DNA of 64,000 bases from an uncultured Rheinheimera sp. (GTDB taxonomy: Bacteria > Pseudomonadota > Gammaproteobacteria > Enterobacterales > Alteromonadaceae). Every line of letters begins with the position of its first letter. The stretch's first letter is position 1. The notes beneath the pieces were generated by a model that saw only the letters and a program-made list of their open reading frames with translations, was not told the origin of the DNA and ran no database searches. The DNA is taken from NCBI GenBank assembly GCA_943913835.1, contig CALTZU010000002.1, forward strand, positions 1 through 64,000. The letters run 5' to 3'. Positions 13,508-21,816 of the stretch are shown in pieces. A program made the translations under genes and the position numbers.

Positions 13508-13843
13508 ATGCGTAAGTTTTTACTTCTGACACTAATTTCAGCCGCCCTCTTTGGTTGCGGCTCTAAAACTCTATCAATTGATATCGCCATTGATAACGGT
13601 TTTCAGAAAACTAAGCCGAAGCTTTTTCAGGCTATTGGCGCAAAGGATGGATGGAGCGGAACGTGGGCTGGTGATGATGTTGAGCTTTATGAATACGAAA
13701 GTTCTGACGCTGTTCGCGCTGAACTTCTTGAACCTGCAGCTGCACCAGGTAATGCGTCTGGTTGGGTTGAATTATGTGTTAAAGAAAACCTCTTGATGCT
13801 TAGCAAAGGTGCCAATGCCTGCCGCTCTCTGGAAAGCATTTAG
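13508..13843 (+). CDS. Small lipoprotein
   Basis: 111 aa with a signal peptide and lipobox LFGC near residue 17, so probably a lipid-anchored protein. The mature part has two more Cys and no family I know. A good Shine-Dalgarno (AAGGA) precedes the ATG. In a prophage this may be a lysogenic-conversion gene, for example one that alters the host envelope; that is inference. Confidence 0.65.
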   Translation: MRKFLLLTLISAALFGCGSKTLSIDIAIDNGFQKTKPKLFQAIGAKDGWSGTWAGDDVELYEYESSDAVRAELLEPAAAPGNASGWVELCVKENLLMLSKGANACRSLESI

Positions 13844-13852
13844 TTAGTTAAA

Positions 13853-13885
13853 AGAGCCCTTCTTTTTGCTGGGCTCTAATTTTCA
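13853..13885 (+). terminator. Terminator after the lipoprotein gene
   Basis: Seven-base stem AGAGCCC / GGGCTCT with an 11-base loop, followed by AATTTT. Confidence 0.65.
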
Positions 13886-14430
13886 CGATCTTTTCATGCT
13901 TTTTAATTTCAGTTTTATTTTATCCTATCTTGTTGTTTTTACTGCTATTTAACAAAGCCGCTTGATCCTTCATTTTTTCTAAAACCCCACGGAAACCACG
14001 AAAACGGTTTTTAATTCATACACTTACATTTTCATAATGCAACCAAACGCGCTGTGCAGAACTGTAAAACACTGAAAAAAACAGCAATCTTTTCAGATCC
14101 TCAGATCCTCGCAAGCCTTTAGAAATGGCGCGGCTTGCGCATACGAACTGTAGGGGCAAAAAACTGAAAAAAAACGCAAAAACAGAGCGCGCAGGAGGGC
14201 GAGGAAGAGTGCGGATTCCGTGGCAGAGTTTTCCCTTGGCGCTGGCTTCCGTGATGCGGTGTAAATGCGCCCTTTTCGCGCCTGTGGCTGTCTGTGATGC
14301 GTGATCATCGCCCTACTTTCGTTCGCCGTCGTCTTTGTTGGTTTGCTGCGTGGTGGTGGCTTACAGTGAGGCGTCTTGTTTGATGCCGTACAGATACCGT
14401 GATGTTTGCTGATGTAGTTGGTTGTGCGGC
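13886..14430. other. 545-bp apparently non-coding prophage region
   Basis: No convincing gene on either strand. Contains a perfect 8-bp dyad CGCAAGCC / GGCTTGCG (14110-14117 with 14132-14139), a tandem CAGATCCT pair just before it, and A-rich runs after it. Could hold a small RNA, an origin or a packaging element. I cannot tell which. Confidence 0.4.
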
Positions 14431-14466
14431 AAAAAAAAATGGCCGCTTTTTGCGGCGGCCATTTTT
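14431..14466. terminator. Strong bidirectional terminator
   Basis: Eight-base stem ATGGCCGC / GCGGCCAT. It has nine A on the left (nine T for minus transcripts) and five T on the right. Ends the minus-strand PH-SHOCT gene. Confidence 0.8.
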
Positions 14467-14502
14467 GTGGAGCTGGGTTTGTTGTTTGTGGTGTACGCTG
14501 CT

Positions 14503-15045
14503 TTAGATACCCAGCATCTGAGTCTTTTTAGCCTGGAACTCTGCTTCTGTGATAATGCCCTTTTCTTTCAGGCCAGCGAGCTTTTCAATTTGTTCATAGA
14601 TATCAGCAACCGGTGCAGCTGCTTCGCTGATGGTTGGTGCTTTATCCTTTGGTGAATCGCGCTCATCCAATACCTTGCGGGTGATATCGACAAACATCTT
14701 AGCGTCACCCTTGGGCGCGTTTTTAATCTCGCCGTTATTGCCTGATGCAAATATCTTTACGGTGCCAAATATCAGGCCGCTTTCGAAGCTGATGGATGAT
14801 ACTGACTTCAGAGGGAACTCCTCTACTTTCAGACTGAATAGTCCCTTGTCGATGAACAGGATCCGCATTGATGTAGTGCAAAGTAAACCTACGCCGTTGT
14901 TGTACTGCCCTTTGGTCAGTGTGTGCAGGTATTCGTCTGGTTTAAGTATTTCAGCCAATACGTTCAGTTCTTTACCAGTAAAGCTTACGTCACTTACTTT
15001 TAGCTCTTGTACTCTGGCTTTTACTTTTTCGATGGTGTGTGCCAT
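14503..15045 (-). CDS. PH-domain protein with C-terminal SHOCT motif
   Basis: 180 aa. A YokE-like bacterial PH domain (about residues 20-120, with MRILFIDKGLF) is followed by a SHOCT motif at the C-terminus (EQIEKLAGLKEKGIITEAEFQAKKTQML, here cited by its ends EQIEKLAGL and FQAKKTQML). SHOCT segments act as oligomerisation tags. The ATG at 15045 has AGGGAAG just upstream and is preferred over an ATG 11 codons earlier. Function unknown. Its position beside the immunity genes suggests a lysogeny-expressed accessory gene. Confidence 0.7.
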   Translation of the reverse strand: MAHTIEKVKARVQELKVSDVSFTGKELNVLAEILKPDEYLHTLTKGQYNNGVGLLCTTSMRILFIDKGLFSLKVEEFPLKSVSSISFESGLIFGTVKIFASGNNGEIKNAPKGDAKMFVDITRKVLDERDSPKDKAPTISEAAAPVADIYEQIEKLAGLKEKGIITEAEFQAKKTQMLGI

Positions 15046-15141
15046 ATCTTCCCTTTTTCTATGTTCCCCAAAGAGCATTCAAACTAAACCAATTCCTTTT
15101 ATTCATCCAGTGGTTTTGGTACAGCTTTTGCCTTGAGCTGG

Positions 15142-15193
15142 GTCACGGATGAGCTGCCCTGGCAGTGACGTTTTTATCGGCCGGCATGGTTAC
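15142..15193. repeat. Degenerate 24-bp-period GTCAC repeat, three units
   Basis: GTCAC at 15142, then GTGAC at 15165 and GTTAC at 15189, at 23- and 24-bp intervals, followed by a GGCTAT...GCGGAATGTG segment that also flanks the large array near 16.7 kb. A decayed copy of the spacer repeat family. Confidence 0.45.
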
Positions 15194-15230
15194 GTTTGGC
15201 TATTTGTTGCGGAATGTGGGTGAACTATTT

Positions 15231-15262
15231 AATAAAAAAGCCGCTTTTTACGGCGGCATTTT
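15231..15262 (-). terminator. Bidirectional terminator
   Basis: Stem GCCGC / GCGGC with A-runs on the left and T-runs on the right. Lies downstream of the minus-strand 47-aa zinc-ribbon gene. Confidence 0.7.
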
Positions 15263-15296
15263 TTCTTGGTTTCTGATATCAGTTATATCAGTTGTA

Positions 15297-15440
15297 CTAC
15301 TCAGCCTTGCCACAGCTACACAGAGGGATTGGAAAGACATTGCCACTTTTTGGGTAGATTGTCTTACCGTTCTTCACGATATAACGTCGGAAGATCACCT
15401 CGCAAGCTTCACCACATTTAGGACATATTCCGGTCTTCAT
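15297..15440 (-). CDS. 47-aa zinc-ribbon protein
   Basis: A short gene on the minus strand. The protein starts MKTGICPKCGEACEV and ends PLCSCGKAE, giving a CPKC and a CSC pair that can bind one zinc. AGGAG lies 7 bases before the ATG, and a terminator follows about 35 bp after the stop. These signals make it a real small gene. Function unknown; it is next to the ImmA-type protease gene. Confidence 0.6.
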   Translation of the reverse strand: MKTGICPKCGEACEVIFRRYIVKNGKTIYPKSGNVFPIPLCSCGKAE

Positions 15441-15617
15441 GAGGCTTCTCCTACGATATGCGCAAACACTGAACCCACAAATATTTGCGAATTGTTTGGA
15501 GAACCACTAAACTTACGAACGCCAATTCAAAAGTGTTGTGGTTGGGTTACCTCCATTACACACGGTCAATGTGCCAACGCTGACCGCCCCCGAAAGCCCT
15601 ATGCCAATAGGGCTTTT

Positions 15618-16091
15618 TTAATAAAACTCGAAAGATAACTGCATCGAATCATACCCCAGAAATTTAAGTGCATGCTCTGCGAACAAATCTGCCTGCCATT
15701 CCGCGTCTTCGTTTTCTGTTGCTGGCACTGTCGAAAAGTGCAATGAAGGCTGGTGGCCCAGTATCATATGACCAACTTCGTGCAGAACAACTGATAGTGC
15801 AATCCGATCGCCTGCACACGCTTCCAGGTAGATATGTTCAGGAACGCTTATTGTTGCAGACTGTGGATCGTAATGACCTGAAATCAGACCGTGAAGTGCT
15901 GCAGTCCATTCTTTATCATCAACCGGGTTGATAGTGATGCCGTAGCTACTTAATTTTTCCAGGCTCTTGTCGTACCTTTTGTTCCGGCCCTTCTTCGGTT
16001 TCATACCGAAGAAGTTACAGAACGACATTGCTGTGCGTCTGATATGTTCCTCAGACAGTGGCTCTACTCTTTGGCCTCTTAGTTGATACAT
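15618..16091 (-). CDS. ImmA/IrrE-type metallopeptidase
   Basis: 157 aa. The zinc-protease motif HEVGH is at about residues 103-107, followed by an ENEDAEWQADLFAEH block with the third ligand, as in ImmA/IrrE (COG2856). Such proteases cleave a partner XRE repressor to induce mobile elements. The gene overlaps the upstream XRE gene by 41 bp. ATG at 16091 has AAGGA 7 bases upstream; a TTG two codons earlier is less likely. Together they form an ImmR/ImmA-type immunity module. Confidence 0.85.
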   Translation of the reverse strand: MYQLRGQRVEPLSEEHIRRTAMSFCNFFGMKPKKGRNKRYDKSLEKLSSYGITINPVDDKEWTAALHGLISGHYDPQSATISVPEHIYLEACAGDRIALSVVLHEVGHMILGHQPSLHFSTVPATENEDAEWQADLFAEHALKFLGYDSMQLSFEFY

Positions 16092-16458
16092 CTTCAATTC
16101 CTTCTTGTTGGTTATTTAATTGTTCCAGTAATTCAGCAAACTGCTTTAGCTGTTCCGGATTAAAAGGTGACTTGGCTAAGCCAGCAACTAGCATTTTCTG
16201 TTGATGCGTTAAACCTTCAACAGATACAACTTCATTGGCTGATGCTGCCAGTTCTTTCAGGTTGCTTAATTTAATACCTCTTTTTTCAAAGAAGTCTGTT
16301 ATTGCTTCTACCCATTTAGCTGCAATTTTTTTACTGCCTGTTTCCATTGCACTAAGGAAAGCCGGTGTAGTTTCTAATGCAGTTGCCATAGTTACTAAGG
16401 TTTCATTTGCATCAATTCTGGCTTTTCTTACCTCTTTACCAAACTCTGTAAGTGCCAT
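16051..16458 (-). CDS. XRE-family repressor (ImmR-like)
   Basis: 135 aa. An N-terminal HTH (about residues 5-60, TLVTMATALETTPAFLSAMETG) is followed by a hydrophilic tail. Paired with the overlapping ImmA-type protease, it is the most likely lysogeny repressor of the prophage. By analogy with ICEBs1 its inactivation by the protease would induce the phage. No classic self-cleaving Ser-Lys LexA-type domain is present. Confidence 0.8.
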   Translation of the reverse strand: MALTEFGKEVRKARIDANETLVTMATALETTPAFLSAMETGSKKIAAKWVEAITDFFEKRGIKLSNLKELAASANEVVSVEGLTHQQKMLVAGLAKSPFNPEQLKQFAELLEQLNNQQEGIEDVSTKRPKSRATV

Positions 16459-16664
16459 GCTTGTTTCTCCAATTTCATGAAAATTTGTTGTTGATATAAG
16501 TTTCTTATGGCGCGCTTATTCCATGAGCGCACCATTAACATATCATTGCCAGATAAATAATTCAACCTTTTTGGTTTAATTTTTAAATCTATTGTTTTGC
16601 TTTGAACAACTGTGTTTTTTTACTGGCTATGTGGGGCGGAATGTGCAGATTTTTATTCCGGATA

Positions 16665-16856
16665 GTCACACTTTGCAGCGGTCGTCGGGTCACATTTCCT
16701 CTGGCCAAGTCACACTTACATGCCCTGGCTTTGTCACGCTGATTTGCCTGAGCCGAGTCACGTTTTTGTCGGCCGGCAGAGTCACGGTTAACTGCTCTCG
16801 ATAAGTCACGTTGTTTTGCCGCTGCGTAGTCACAGTTTTTTTGCTCGGGCTGTCAC
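16665..16856 (-). repeat. GTCAC array A: nine copies at 24-bp spacing
   Basis: GTCAC begins at 16665, 16689, 16709, 16733, 16757, 16781, 16805, 16829 and 16852: six intervals of exactly 24, the others 24-ish (20 and 23). The bases between are variable but match units of arrays B and C in order. Read on the minus strand, six successive units translate as VT-octapeptides, then a 20-bp unit breaks the frame and gives a stop. No start or gene is evident. Imperfect 25-bp copies ending CGGAATGTGCAGA flank the array. Confidence 0.8.
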
Positions 16857-16910
16857 TGTGGTCGACTGTAGTTGTGGCTGGCTATGGCTGCCGGAATGTG
16901 CAGACAGGTT

Positions 16911-16977
16911 CAACTACGCTGCAGCTTTTTGCTGTGGCCATCGCAGTTGAATATGACTATAAGTCCTGGGTGTGTAG
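16911..16977. repeat. Dispersed spacer repeat (copies near 31.6 and 40.45 kb)
   Basis: Bases 16911-16926 (CAACTACGCTGCAGCT) recur with one mismatch at 31589-31604. Bases 16965-16977 (CCTGGGTGTGTAG) recur inverted at 40449-40461, with further similarity beyond. All copies sit in gene-free spacers of the prophage. Confidence 0.5.
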
Positions 16978-16987
16978 TTGGATTTGG

Positions 16988-18616
16988 CTATGCTTCAGCC
17001 ACTAATGGGTTAAGTGTGCTGTGCAGGTTGTTGGCGTCGTTTTTTCTGGCTGTCATATTGCTGGCAATGTCTGGCGCCTGTGACATGGTGGAGCCCACCA
17101 GATGTTTATGGCTGGCGCAGTGATCGGCCAGTTGGGCAACACATTGCATCAGTTGGTCTAATAAATCGTAAATGTTTACGCTGTCGGTGCCTGCCCAGTG
17201 GGTTGGTGCTTCTATGCGTTGCAGCTCTACGGCTACTGAATGGCGTAACTTGCCAATTGTTTCAATGAGTTCTCCTGCCGTGGCTGTGTGCATATTACCC
17301 AGTGAACCCAGCGTTATATCGTCACCGGCTAACAGGTCGATGGCACCCAGTGCTTCGATTAGTTTTTTGCCGCCTATGGTCTCCACTGAATGCTGTTTTA
17401 CGTTGGTTTCTGCGGTGCAAAGCTGGGCCAGATAGTGATCGGCCTCTATGATTTTTTGATAGGCCGTGTCGGTTTGGTTTTGATCGGTGGCTCGGGTTTG
17501 GTTGCCTGCGGTGTCGGTGCGGTTGAATACTTCGGCGCGTTGCTGCTGCAGTTGTTCGCCTGGCTCAATCGCTGGCAGTGTCCAATCGATGCCTAATATG
17601 GTGCGAATAAATGGTTTATCCGGGCGGCCATAGGCGAAGCCTACTTCTACGATGGTTCCTTCCAGCGGGTATTGCAAAAGCCCCTGCTCGGTTCCGGCAA
17701 ACATAACCGGCAGCGGTATGGCTTTGTAAATTGGTACATTGGTGTCGGGCTGGCCGTTTTCGTCCTGCAGCTGCAAGTCGACTGCATAGCGCGGGCGAAA
17801 TGCGTTGTTTATATCGCCAGCTGCGGCGCTGTCTGCTATGGCAACCACTTGCGCAAATCGTGGTAAGTGGTAGCCGCCTGCCAGCTCAGGGAACACGGTT
17901 TTTATCTGGCGTTCCAGCTGTGAACTGTCGGCTTTGCTGGCTAACCATGTGATCACCATTGTGTCACCTTGTAGCTCTACCTGATTCACTCTGTTGCCGT
18001 TGACCAATGCACCTGGCCGCATGGCTGGCATGGCCAGTAACTTCCAGCTGTTGTTGGTTTGTTCCTGTGTAATTTCGCGGGGTATTTCAACCGGCTGCTT
18101 AGACCATCGGCTGTCCTGATAGCTGCCAACAAATATCTGGCCGTCTTGTTGCTGATACCAAACCCCGTCTGGCACGGCAAAAGCGCGGAACATGTTGATC
18201 AGTAGCTGGTAGCCTGTGCCCTGTGAGGTGAAATTTGCAATAGGCGTGTTTGCGTAGGCGGCTTGGTCTGGAATAACAAAACTCAGGCCTGTGTCATGTG
18301 CTAACTGGGTGATCACCTGTTTGAAGGTGGCGTGTTGTATAGACAGCGGGTAACGCTCGGCCAAGATGCTTGCCAGTTCACGCACCACCAAGCGGTTGGT
18401 GCCGTTACCAGCTGGGGTTACTTTTGTAATGTATCCGGTAAAGTAGCGCACTAATTGGCTGTCGTAGCCAATATCAATAGCCATAAGCTGGCCCTTTTTT
18501 ACATCGCCTTTTACGGCAATAATGCCGCGGCCCCCTGAGGATAACTCCAGAACAATTTGATGTGAGATCAGTTCGTGTTCTTCAGTTCCAATGGTCAGGC
18601 GCTTGCTTAGCTTCAT
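16988..18616 (-). CDS. Tail hub/spike protein, gpD-like
   Basis: 542 aa. The N-terminal half resembles the P2 gpD/VgrG hub fold that caps the tail tube (GYITKVTPAGNGTNRLVVRE, FRAFAVPDGVWYQQQDGQIFVG). The middle (PLEGTIVEVGFAYGRPDKPFIRTILG) looks like a gp5/gpV OB-type spike segment, and the C-terminus is helical. It is longer than P2 gpD (387 aa), so it may combine hub and spike. It ends the late operon, 4 bp overlapping the upstream tail gene. Confidence 0.75.
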   Translation of the reverse strand: MKLSKRLTIGTEEHELISHQIVLELSSGGRGIIAVKGDVKKGQLMAIDIGYDSQLVRYFTGYITKVTPAGNGTNRLVVRELASILAERYPLSIQHATFKQVITQLAHDTGLSFVIPDQAAYANTPIANFTSQGTGYQLLINMFRAFAVPDGVWYQQQDGQIFVGSYQDSRWSKQPVEIPREITQEQTNNSWKLLAMPAMRPGALVNGNRVNQVELQGDTMVITWLASKADSSQLERQIKTVFPELAGGYHLPRFAQVVAIADSAAAGDINNAFRPRYAVDLQLQDENGQPDTNVPIYKAIPLPVMFAGTEQGLLQYPLEGTIVEVGFAYGRPDKPFIRTILGIDWTLPAIEPGEQLQQQRAEVFNRTDTAGNQTRATDQNQTDTAYQKIIEADHYLAQLCTAETNVKQHSVETIGGKKLIEALGAIDLLAGDDITLGSLGNMHTATAGELIETIGKLRHSVAVELQRIEAPTHWAGTDSVNIYDLLDQLMQCVAQLADHCASHKHLVGSTMSQAPDIASNMTARKNDANNLHSTLNPLVAEA

Positions 18617-19185
18617 ACCGTTTCACCTGTTTGCGAGGCTGGCGCACCGATTGCGTTGTCGATGCCTTTTAAAAACTTTTCGATAGAGGTCATTTCTACC
18701 GCTGGCGGCGCGTCTGTGATTGCCGCCGTTGGTATAACGCCTGTGGTTTGTGCGCTGGCTTGCCCTGTGGTGGCTGGTGTTTTTGGTTGGCGCTGTTCGG
18801 CCACTTCCGGAATACTTAAATGCTCACGCAGTGAAAAGCTAACTGCCCATGCCATTAAGCTGCCGTGTTCCGGCGCTGATACGTTGCCACAAAACTTTAC
18901 CTGGCGAATTTTTGCAATACGGCCAATATTTGAACCAAGGCGGCGCACCACTCTGTTTCCTGCATCGTCTTTGCTGCTAGCCAGTTCAAATAGCCTGGTT
19001 AATTGTGCGCTGTCAGTGAATGGTATTAAGCCGGTGATCCGCAGTTCTTTGGCTTTATCGCCCTGTTCGCTGCTGCCTGTGGCTGATGTTTGTCCCGACA
19101 TATCTTGTTCGGCCAGCTGCATGGTTAATTCCACTTTGCAGCTTTTAAGGTTGATCAGTTCCCCGTCTAAGGCAATTTGGCTCAT
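18613..19185 (-). CDS. Tail/baseplate protein, possible gpU counterpart
   Basis: 190 aa. The N-terminal 130 residues (KELRITGLIPFTDSAQLTRL, then VKFCGNVSAPEHGSLMAWAVSFSLREH) have the look of a phage tail-tube or baseplate beta-domain, followed by a Thr/Ala/Gln-rich linker and a short C-terminal helix. Its place directly before the hub gene matches P2 U-D order. The assignment rests on position. Confidence 0.55.
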   Translation of the reverse strand: MSQIALDGELINLKSCKVELTMQLAEQDMSGQTSATGSSEQGDKAKELRITGLIPFTDSAQLTRLFELASSKDDAGNRVVRRLGSNIGRIAKIRQVKFCGNVSAPEHGSLMAWAVSFSLREHLSIPEVAEQRQPKTPATTGQASAQTTGVIPTAAITDAPPAVEMTSIEKFLKGIDNAIGAPASQTGETV

Positions 19186-20069
19186 GGCAGTAGTTCCTGC
19201 AAAAATATCAACGGCTGGGCGCTGCTGATGACTATCGCAACACTTACTGGTTTGTTTACTGGCGGTTCGGCGTTTTGAAGCTCTACGGCCAGTTGATTGG
19301 CTGGGCCTGAAAAAGCAAAGCGCCAGATGCTGCCCGATACGCTCTGAAGCGCAGTTAAATCTGACTGCAGCTGTTCCAACATGACGGTGCGTTTTTCGGC
19401 CAGTGCTGTGAGTTTTTGCAGTGGCGTTTTGCTGTCGTTGCTCAGTGATTCCAGCTGTGCAATTTGGGCGCCCAAAAGCCCTGATGCGGTTCGCAGTGGC
19501 TGATAGTTCAGGCTGTGTGCTTGTGTCCAGCGCGGGGCAATGGCCGCTTTTGTTTGTTGCATTTTTTCGGCGGCTAAACTGCCTTTTTTCTGCAATTGGC
19601 GCTGATATGCCAACAGCGACGGCACGGCCAGCAGGTTACAGATTGGTGTGAGTTGGCTAAGTAGCTGGCTTGGTGATGCGGCACTTAGCAGCAGTACCAA
19701 CGCATGGGCTTGGTTGGCTGGCAAATGTTTGTCGGCGTTGTCGCTTAATTTGGCGGCAAGGGCCGCAATTGCCGCCTGTGCGGATAAGTAGCCGTCGTTT
19801 TTGTTTTCGTCCAGCCCAAACACTGCAGGCGTTACCGTGACGGTTTTAGCCGAAACCAACAGGTTATTAAGATCAGCGCGCAGGCTCAGCAGTGCTTCGG
19901 CATCGCCGCTTAAGTCGTGCCTTGTGTAGCTTACTTTGCCTTCGGTTTCGGTTAACCGCCCCACTGCCTCAGACATAGCCGTTTCGACCTGGCTTAATAC
20001 CGAGTCGGCGCTACTGTTAATCGCCTCGGCCGACGCTGGCCAGCTGGCGTTTGAGTTTGTCCAAGGCAT
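19182..20069 (-). CDS. Late-region protein of unknown function
   Basis: 295 aa, Ala/Leu/Gln-rich and mostly helical (about residues 15-270), with no signal or membrane segment. It overlaps its downstream neighbour by 4 bp, and its start meets the stop of the upstream gene. Likely a virion or assembly protein in the fibre-hub interval, as HP1-type phages have several unassigned genes there. Confidence 0.5.
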   Translation of the reverse strand: MPWTNSNASWPASAEAINSSADSVLSQVETAMSEAVGRLTETEGKVSYTRHDLSGDAEALLSLRADLNNLLVSAKTVTVTPAVFGLDENKNDGYLSAQAAIAALAAKLSDNADKHLPANQAHALVLLLSAASPSQLLSQLTPICNLLAVPSLLAYQRQLQKKGSLAAEKMQQTKAAIAPRWTQAHSLNYQPLRTASGLLGAQIAQLESLSNDSKTPLQKLTALAEKRTVMLEQLQSDLTALQSVSGSIWRFAFSGPANQLAVELQNAEPPVNKPVSVAIVISSAQPLIFLQELLP

Positions 20070-20593
20070 TAAACTGGTGGCCTCAAAACGTCTATTTTAA
20101 TAGGTGCCACGGTAAATGTATTTGGTGGCAGGTCTATATTGGCTTCTTCATCGCTGTAGGTGTACTGGCCTGATGTCGGGAAGTTCAAAACGGCTTCAAA
20201 CTCGCCATTTACTACGCTGACCGGGAATAAAATCAGGCTGCCATTGTCGCGACGAATTGGCATTGAAAAAGTACGATCAGGCACATTCAGCGCGCCTGTT
20301 ACCGTGATATTTTCCAGCTCGTTGCAGGTGATATGTGTAAAACTACTGTTGTGCATAATTGCACCTGTAACAGATGAAATCATGATAGCTAAAGGGTTTG
20401 GCTGTTCCACTACTGTTAACCCGAACTGTTTTACTGAGTGGGTTTCTACTTCGTAGCTTTCGCCCTGATCGTTCTGGTGAACTTCAATACGCACCTTTTC
20501 AAATCTGACGTCGACGCCGACCGGCGGTTCTGGCAGTTCTGCGCCGCGCTGGTTGTTGACTTCCAGTAAAAAATATCTGGTGATGGTTTCCAT
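20069..20593 (-). CDS. Late-region beta-rich protein, unknown function
   Basis: 174 aa, beta-rich composition (VEVNN, VDVRFEKVRIEVH, FPTSGQYTYSDEEANIDLPP). Possibly a fibre-associated or baseplate protein. Position between the fibre gene block and the hub is all that supports a structural role. Confidence 0.5.
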   Translation of the reverse strand: METITRYFLLEVNNQRGAELPEPPVGVDVRFEKVRIEVHQNDQGESYEVETHSVKQFGLTVVEQPNPLAIMISSVTGAIMHNSSFTHITCNELENITVTGALNVPDRTFSMPIRRDNGSLILFPVSVVNGEFEAVLNFPTSGQYTYSDEEANIDLPPNTFTVAPIKIDVLRPPV

Positions 20594-20596
20594 GCT

Positions 20597-21022
20597 TTAC
20601 TCCATTGGCTCGACTGATACTTGGGAATAGCGTGCTGAAAACGTCATACCTGCAGTTCCACTCGGTGTCCTTTTTACAAAAACTTTAAATGATGCTTTTG
20701 CGTATTGCGGCACATCAACCAAATTATTAGCGTTTGAACCTACTGCTGGCGGGCTACCTAAACCTATGAGCAGCATACTTAAATTATTTCTAATCTCCCT
20801 CTCTGCTGACATCACTCCGTCAATTTCATATTTTGCATAGCATATAGAAGATGAAGTTTCGTTTCTTGCAACAACCATATCAATCAGATGTTTTCCGGTT
20901 AAAGACAGTGCTTCGACCCATGTATCTGCGGGCAATATAGTACCTGGCCACTCCGTTGAAGTTACAGCCTGATTCAGTCTTTTTAAATACCGGCTTCCGC
21001 CTATTGTGCCGCTTAAATCCAT
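20597..21022 (-). CDS. Late-region protein next to the tail fibre
   Basis: 141 aa, beta-rich, begins MDLSGTIGGSRYLKRL. Its start overlaps the stop of the upstream fibre gene by one base. Perhaps a fibre tip or a receptor-binding partner; no family recognised. Confidence 0.5.
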   Translation of the reverse strand: MDLSGTIGGSRYLKRLNQAVTSTEWPGTILPADTWVEALSLTGKHLIDMVVARNETSSSICYAKYEIDGVMSAEREIRNNLSMLLIGLGSPPAVGSNANNLVDVPQYAKASFKVFVKRTPSGTAGMTFSARYSQVSVEPME

Positions 21023-21816
21023 TAGTAACCTCCCGTGTATCGCAGCTGATTAGCTGCCACACATTCAAAAATTAGTACGCCCGTTTTACCAGCCGGCAAC
21101 CAGTGATTCAGTTCGCTTACGCCGTTTGGCAAAACGATATTCACCGTGCCGACAACGTCAATTCTCCCTGCTGACTTAAGCTTTTGCACTTCTATGACGT
21201 CGCCTTTTACCAAGTTTGCCGCGTCCAAAGTGACTGTTTTGGACTGGCCCAAATCAAATACGACTATTTCACGCTGAGCGGTGCCAGTGCTTGTGTGTCC
21301 ATCCGGATTGTGCACAAACTTATTAATTGCCCTGTCTTTCACCGCGTTAATTTCGCCGGAAAAATCAAACATCCAGCTTTCAGCAGACACAACCACAGGC
21401 GTGGCGTTGGCTATGCCAAGGTGTTCTATCACTAAGTTTCTGGTCAGCACGTTGCCTGCTGATGCGCCTTCTGTTTTTACTTTTTGGGTTAACGGCACAT
21501 AGGCGAACATAACCAGCTGATCGCCGTCCTCAGGGTCGGTATACACCAGCCCTATCCAGTTAAAGTAAAAATCACCGACATCGGTCAGCATCATTTGGCT
21601 GTAGGTCACTCGGTTTGCATCAATGATCCCCGCCTTTGTTGGCGCCCGTTCAAAAACAATATGTTCCGGCGCTGGCATGGGTTCGTCTGCTGGCTCAGGG
21701 TCGGTATGTACCAGCCCCGGTATATTGGCAAACACAAATTTTGTGATGTCCAATTCAGGGCCGCTTCCCACGGCGGCCGCTATCAGGCTTGCGCCTATGG
21801 TGGTTAAACGTGCCAT
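21022..21816 (-). CDS. Tail fibre, gpH-like N-terminal domain (DUF3751-like)
   Basis: 264 aa. Residues 1-160 resemble the phage tail-collar/fibre N-terminal domain that binds the baseplate (LTTIGASLIAAAVGSG, DVGDFYFNWIGLVY). The C-terminus is a short beta-rich region (SKTVTLDAANLVKGDVIEVQ). P2 gpH is 669 aa, so this fibre is much reduced. Host recognition may be shared with the small downstream proteins. Confidence 0.7.
   Translation of the reverse strand: MARLTTIGASLIAAAVGSGPELDITKFVFANIPGLVHTDPEPADEPMPAPEHIVFERAPTKAGIIDANRVTYSQMMLTDVGDFYFNWIGLVYTDPEDGDQLVMFAYVPLTQKVKTEGASAGNVLTRNLVIEHLGIANATPVVVSAESWMFDFSGEINAVKDRAINKFVHNPDGHTSTGTAQREIVVFDLGQSKTVTLDAANLVKGDVIEVQKLKSAGRIDVVGTVNIVLPNGVSELNHWLPAGKTGVLIFECVAANQLRYTGGY

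Noticed and set aside
14093..14308. Minus-strand 71-aa open frame
   Set aside because: Low-complexity Arg/Ala content, no ribosome site, and it spans a hairpin dyad. Treated as non-coding.
15165..15638. Plus-strand 157-aa open frame beginning MTFLSAGMV
   Set aside because: It covers the repeat remnant, a terminator and the antisense of the 47-aa zinc-ribbon gene, which has better signals.
16665..16856. CRISPR array
   Set aside because: The 5-bp repeat is far too short and no cas genes are near. Spacing of 24 bp and conservation of unit order between arrays show a different kind of repeat.
16592..17268. Several plus-strand open frames over array A and the hub gene
   Set aside because: They are antisense to the hub gene or read the 24-bp repeat by chance. 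They lack ribosome sites and have no protein-like features.
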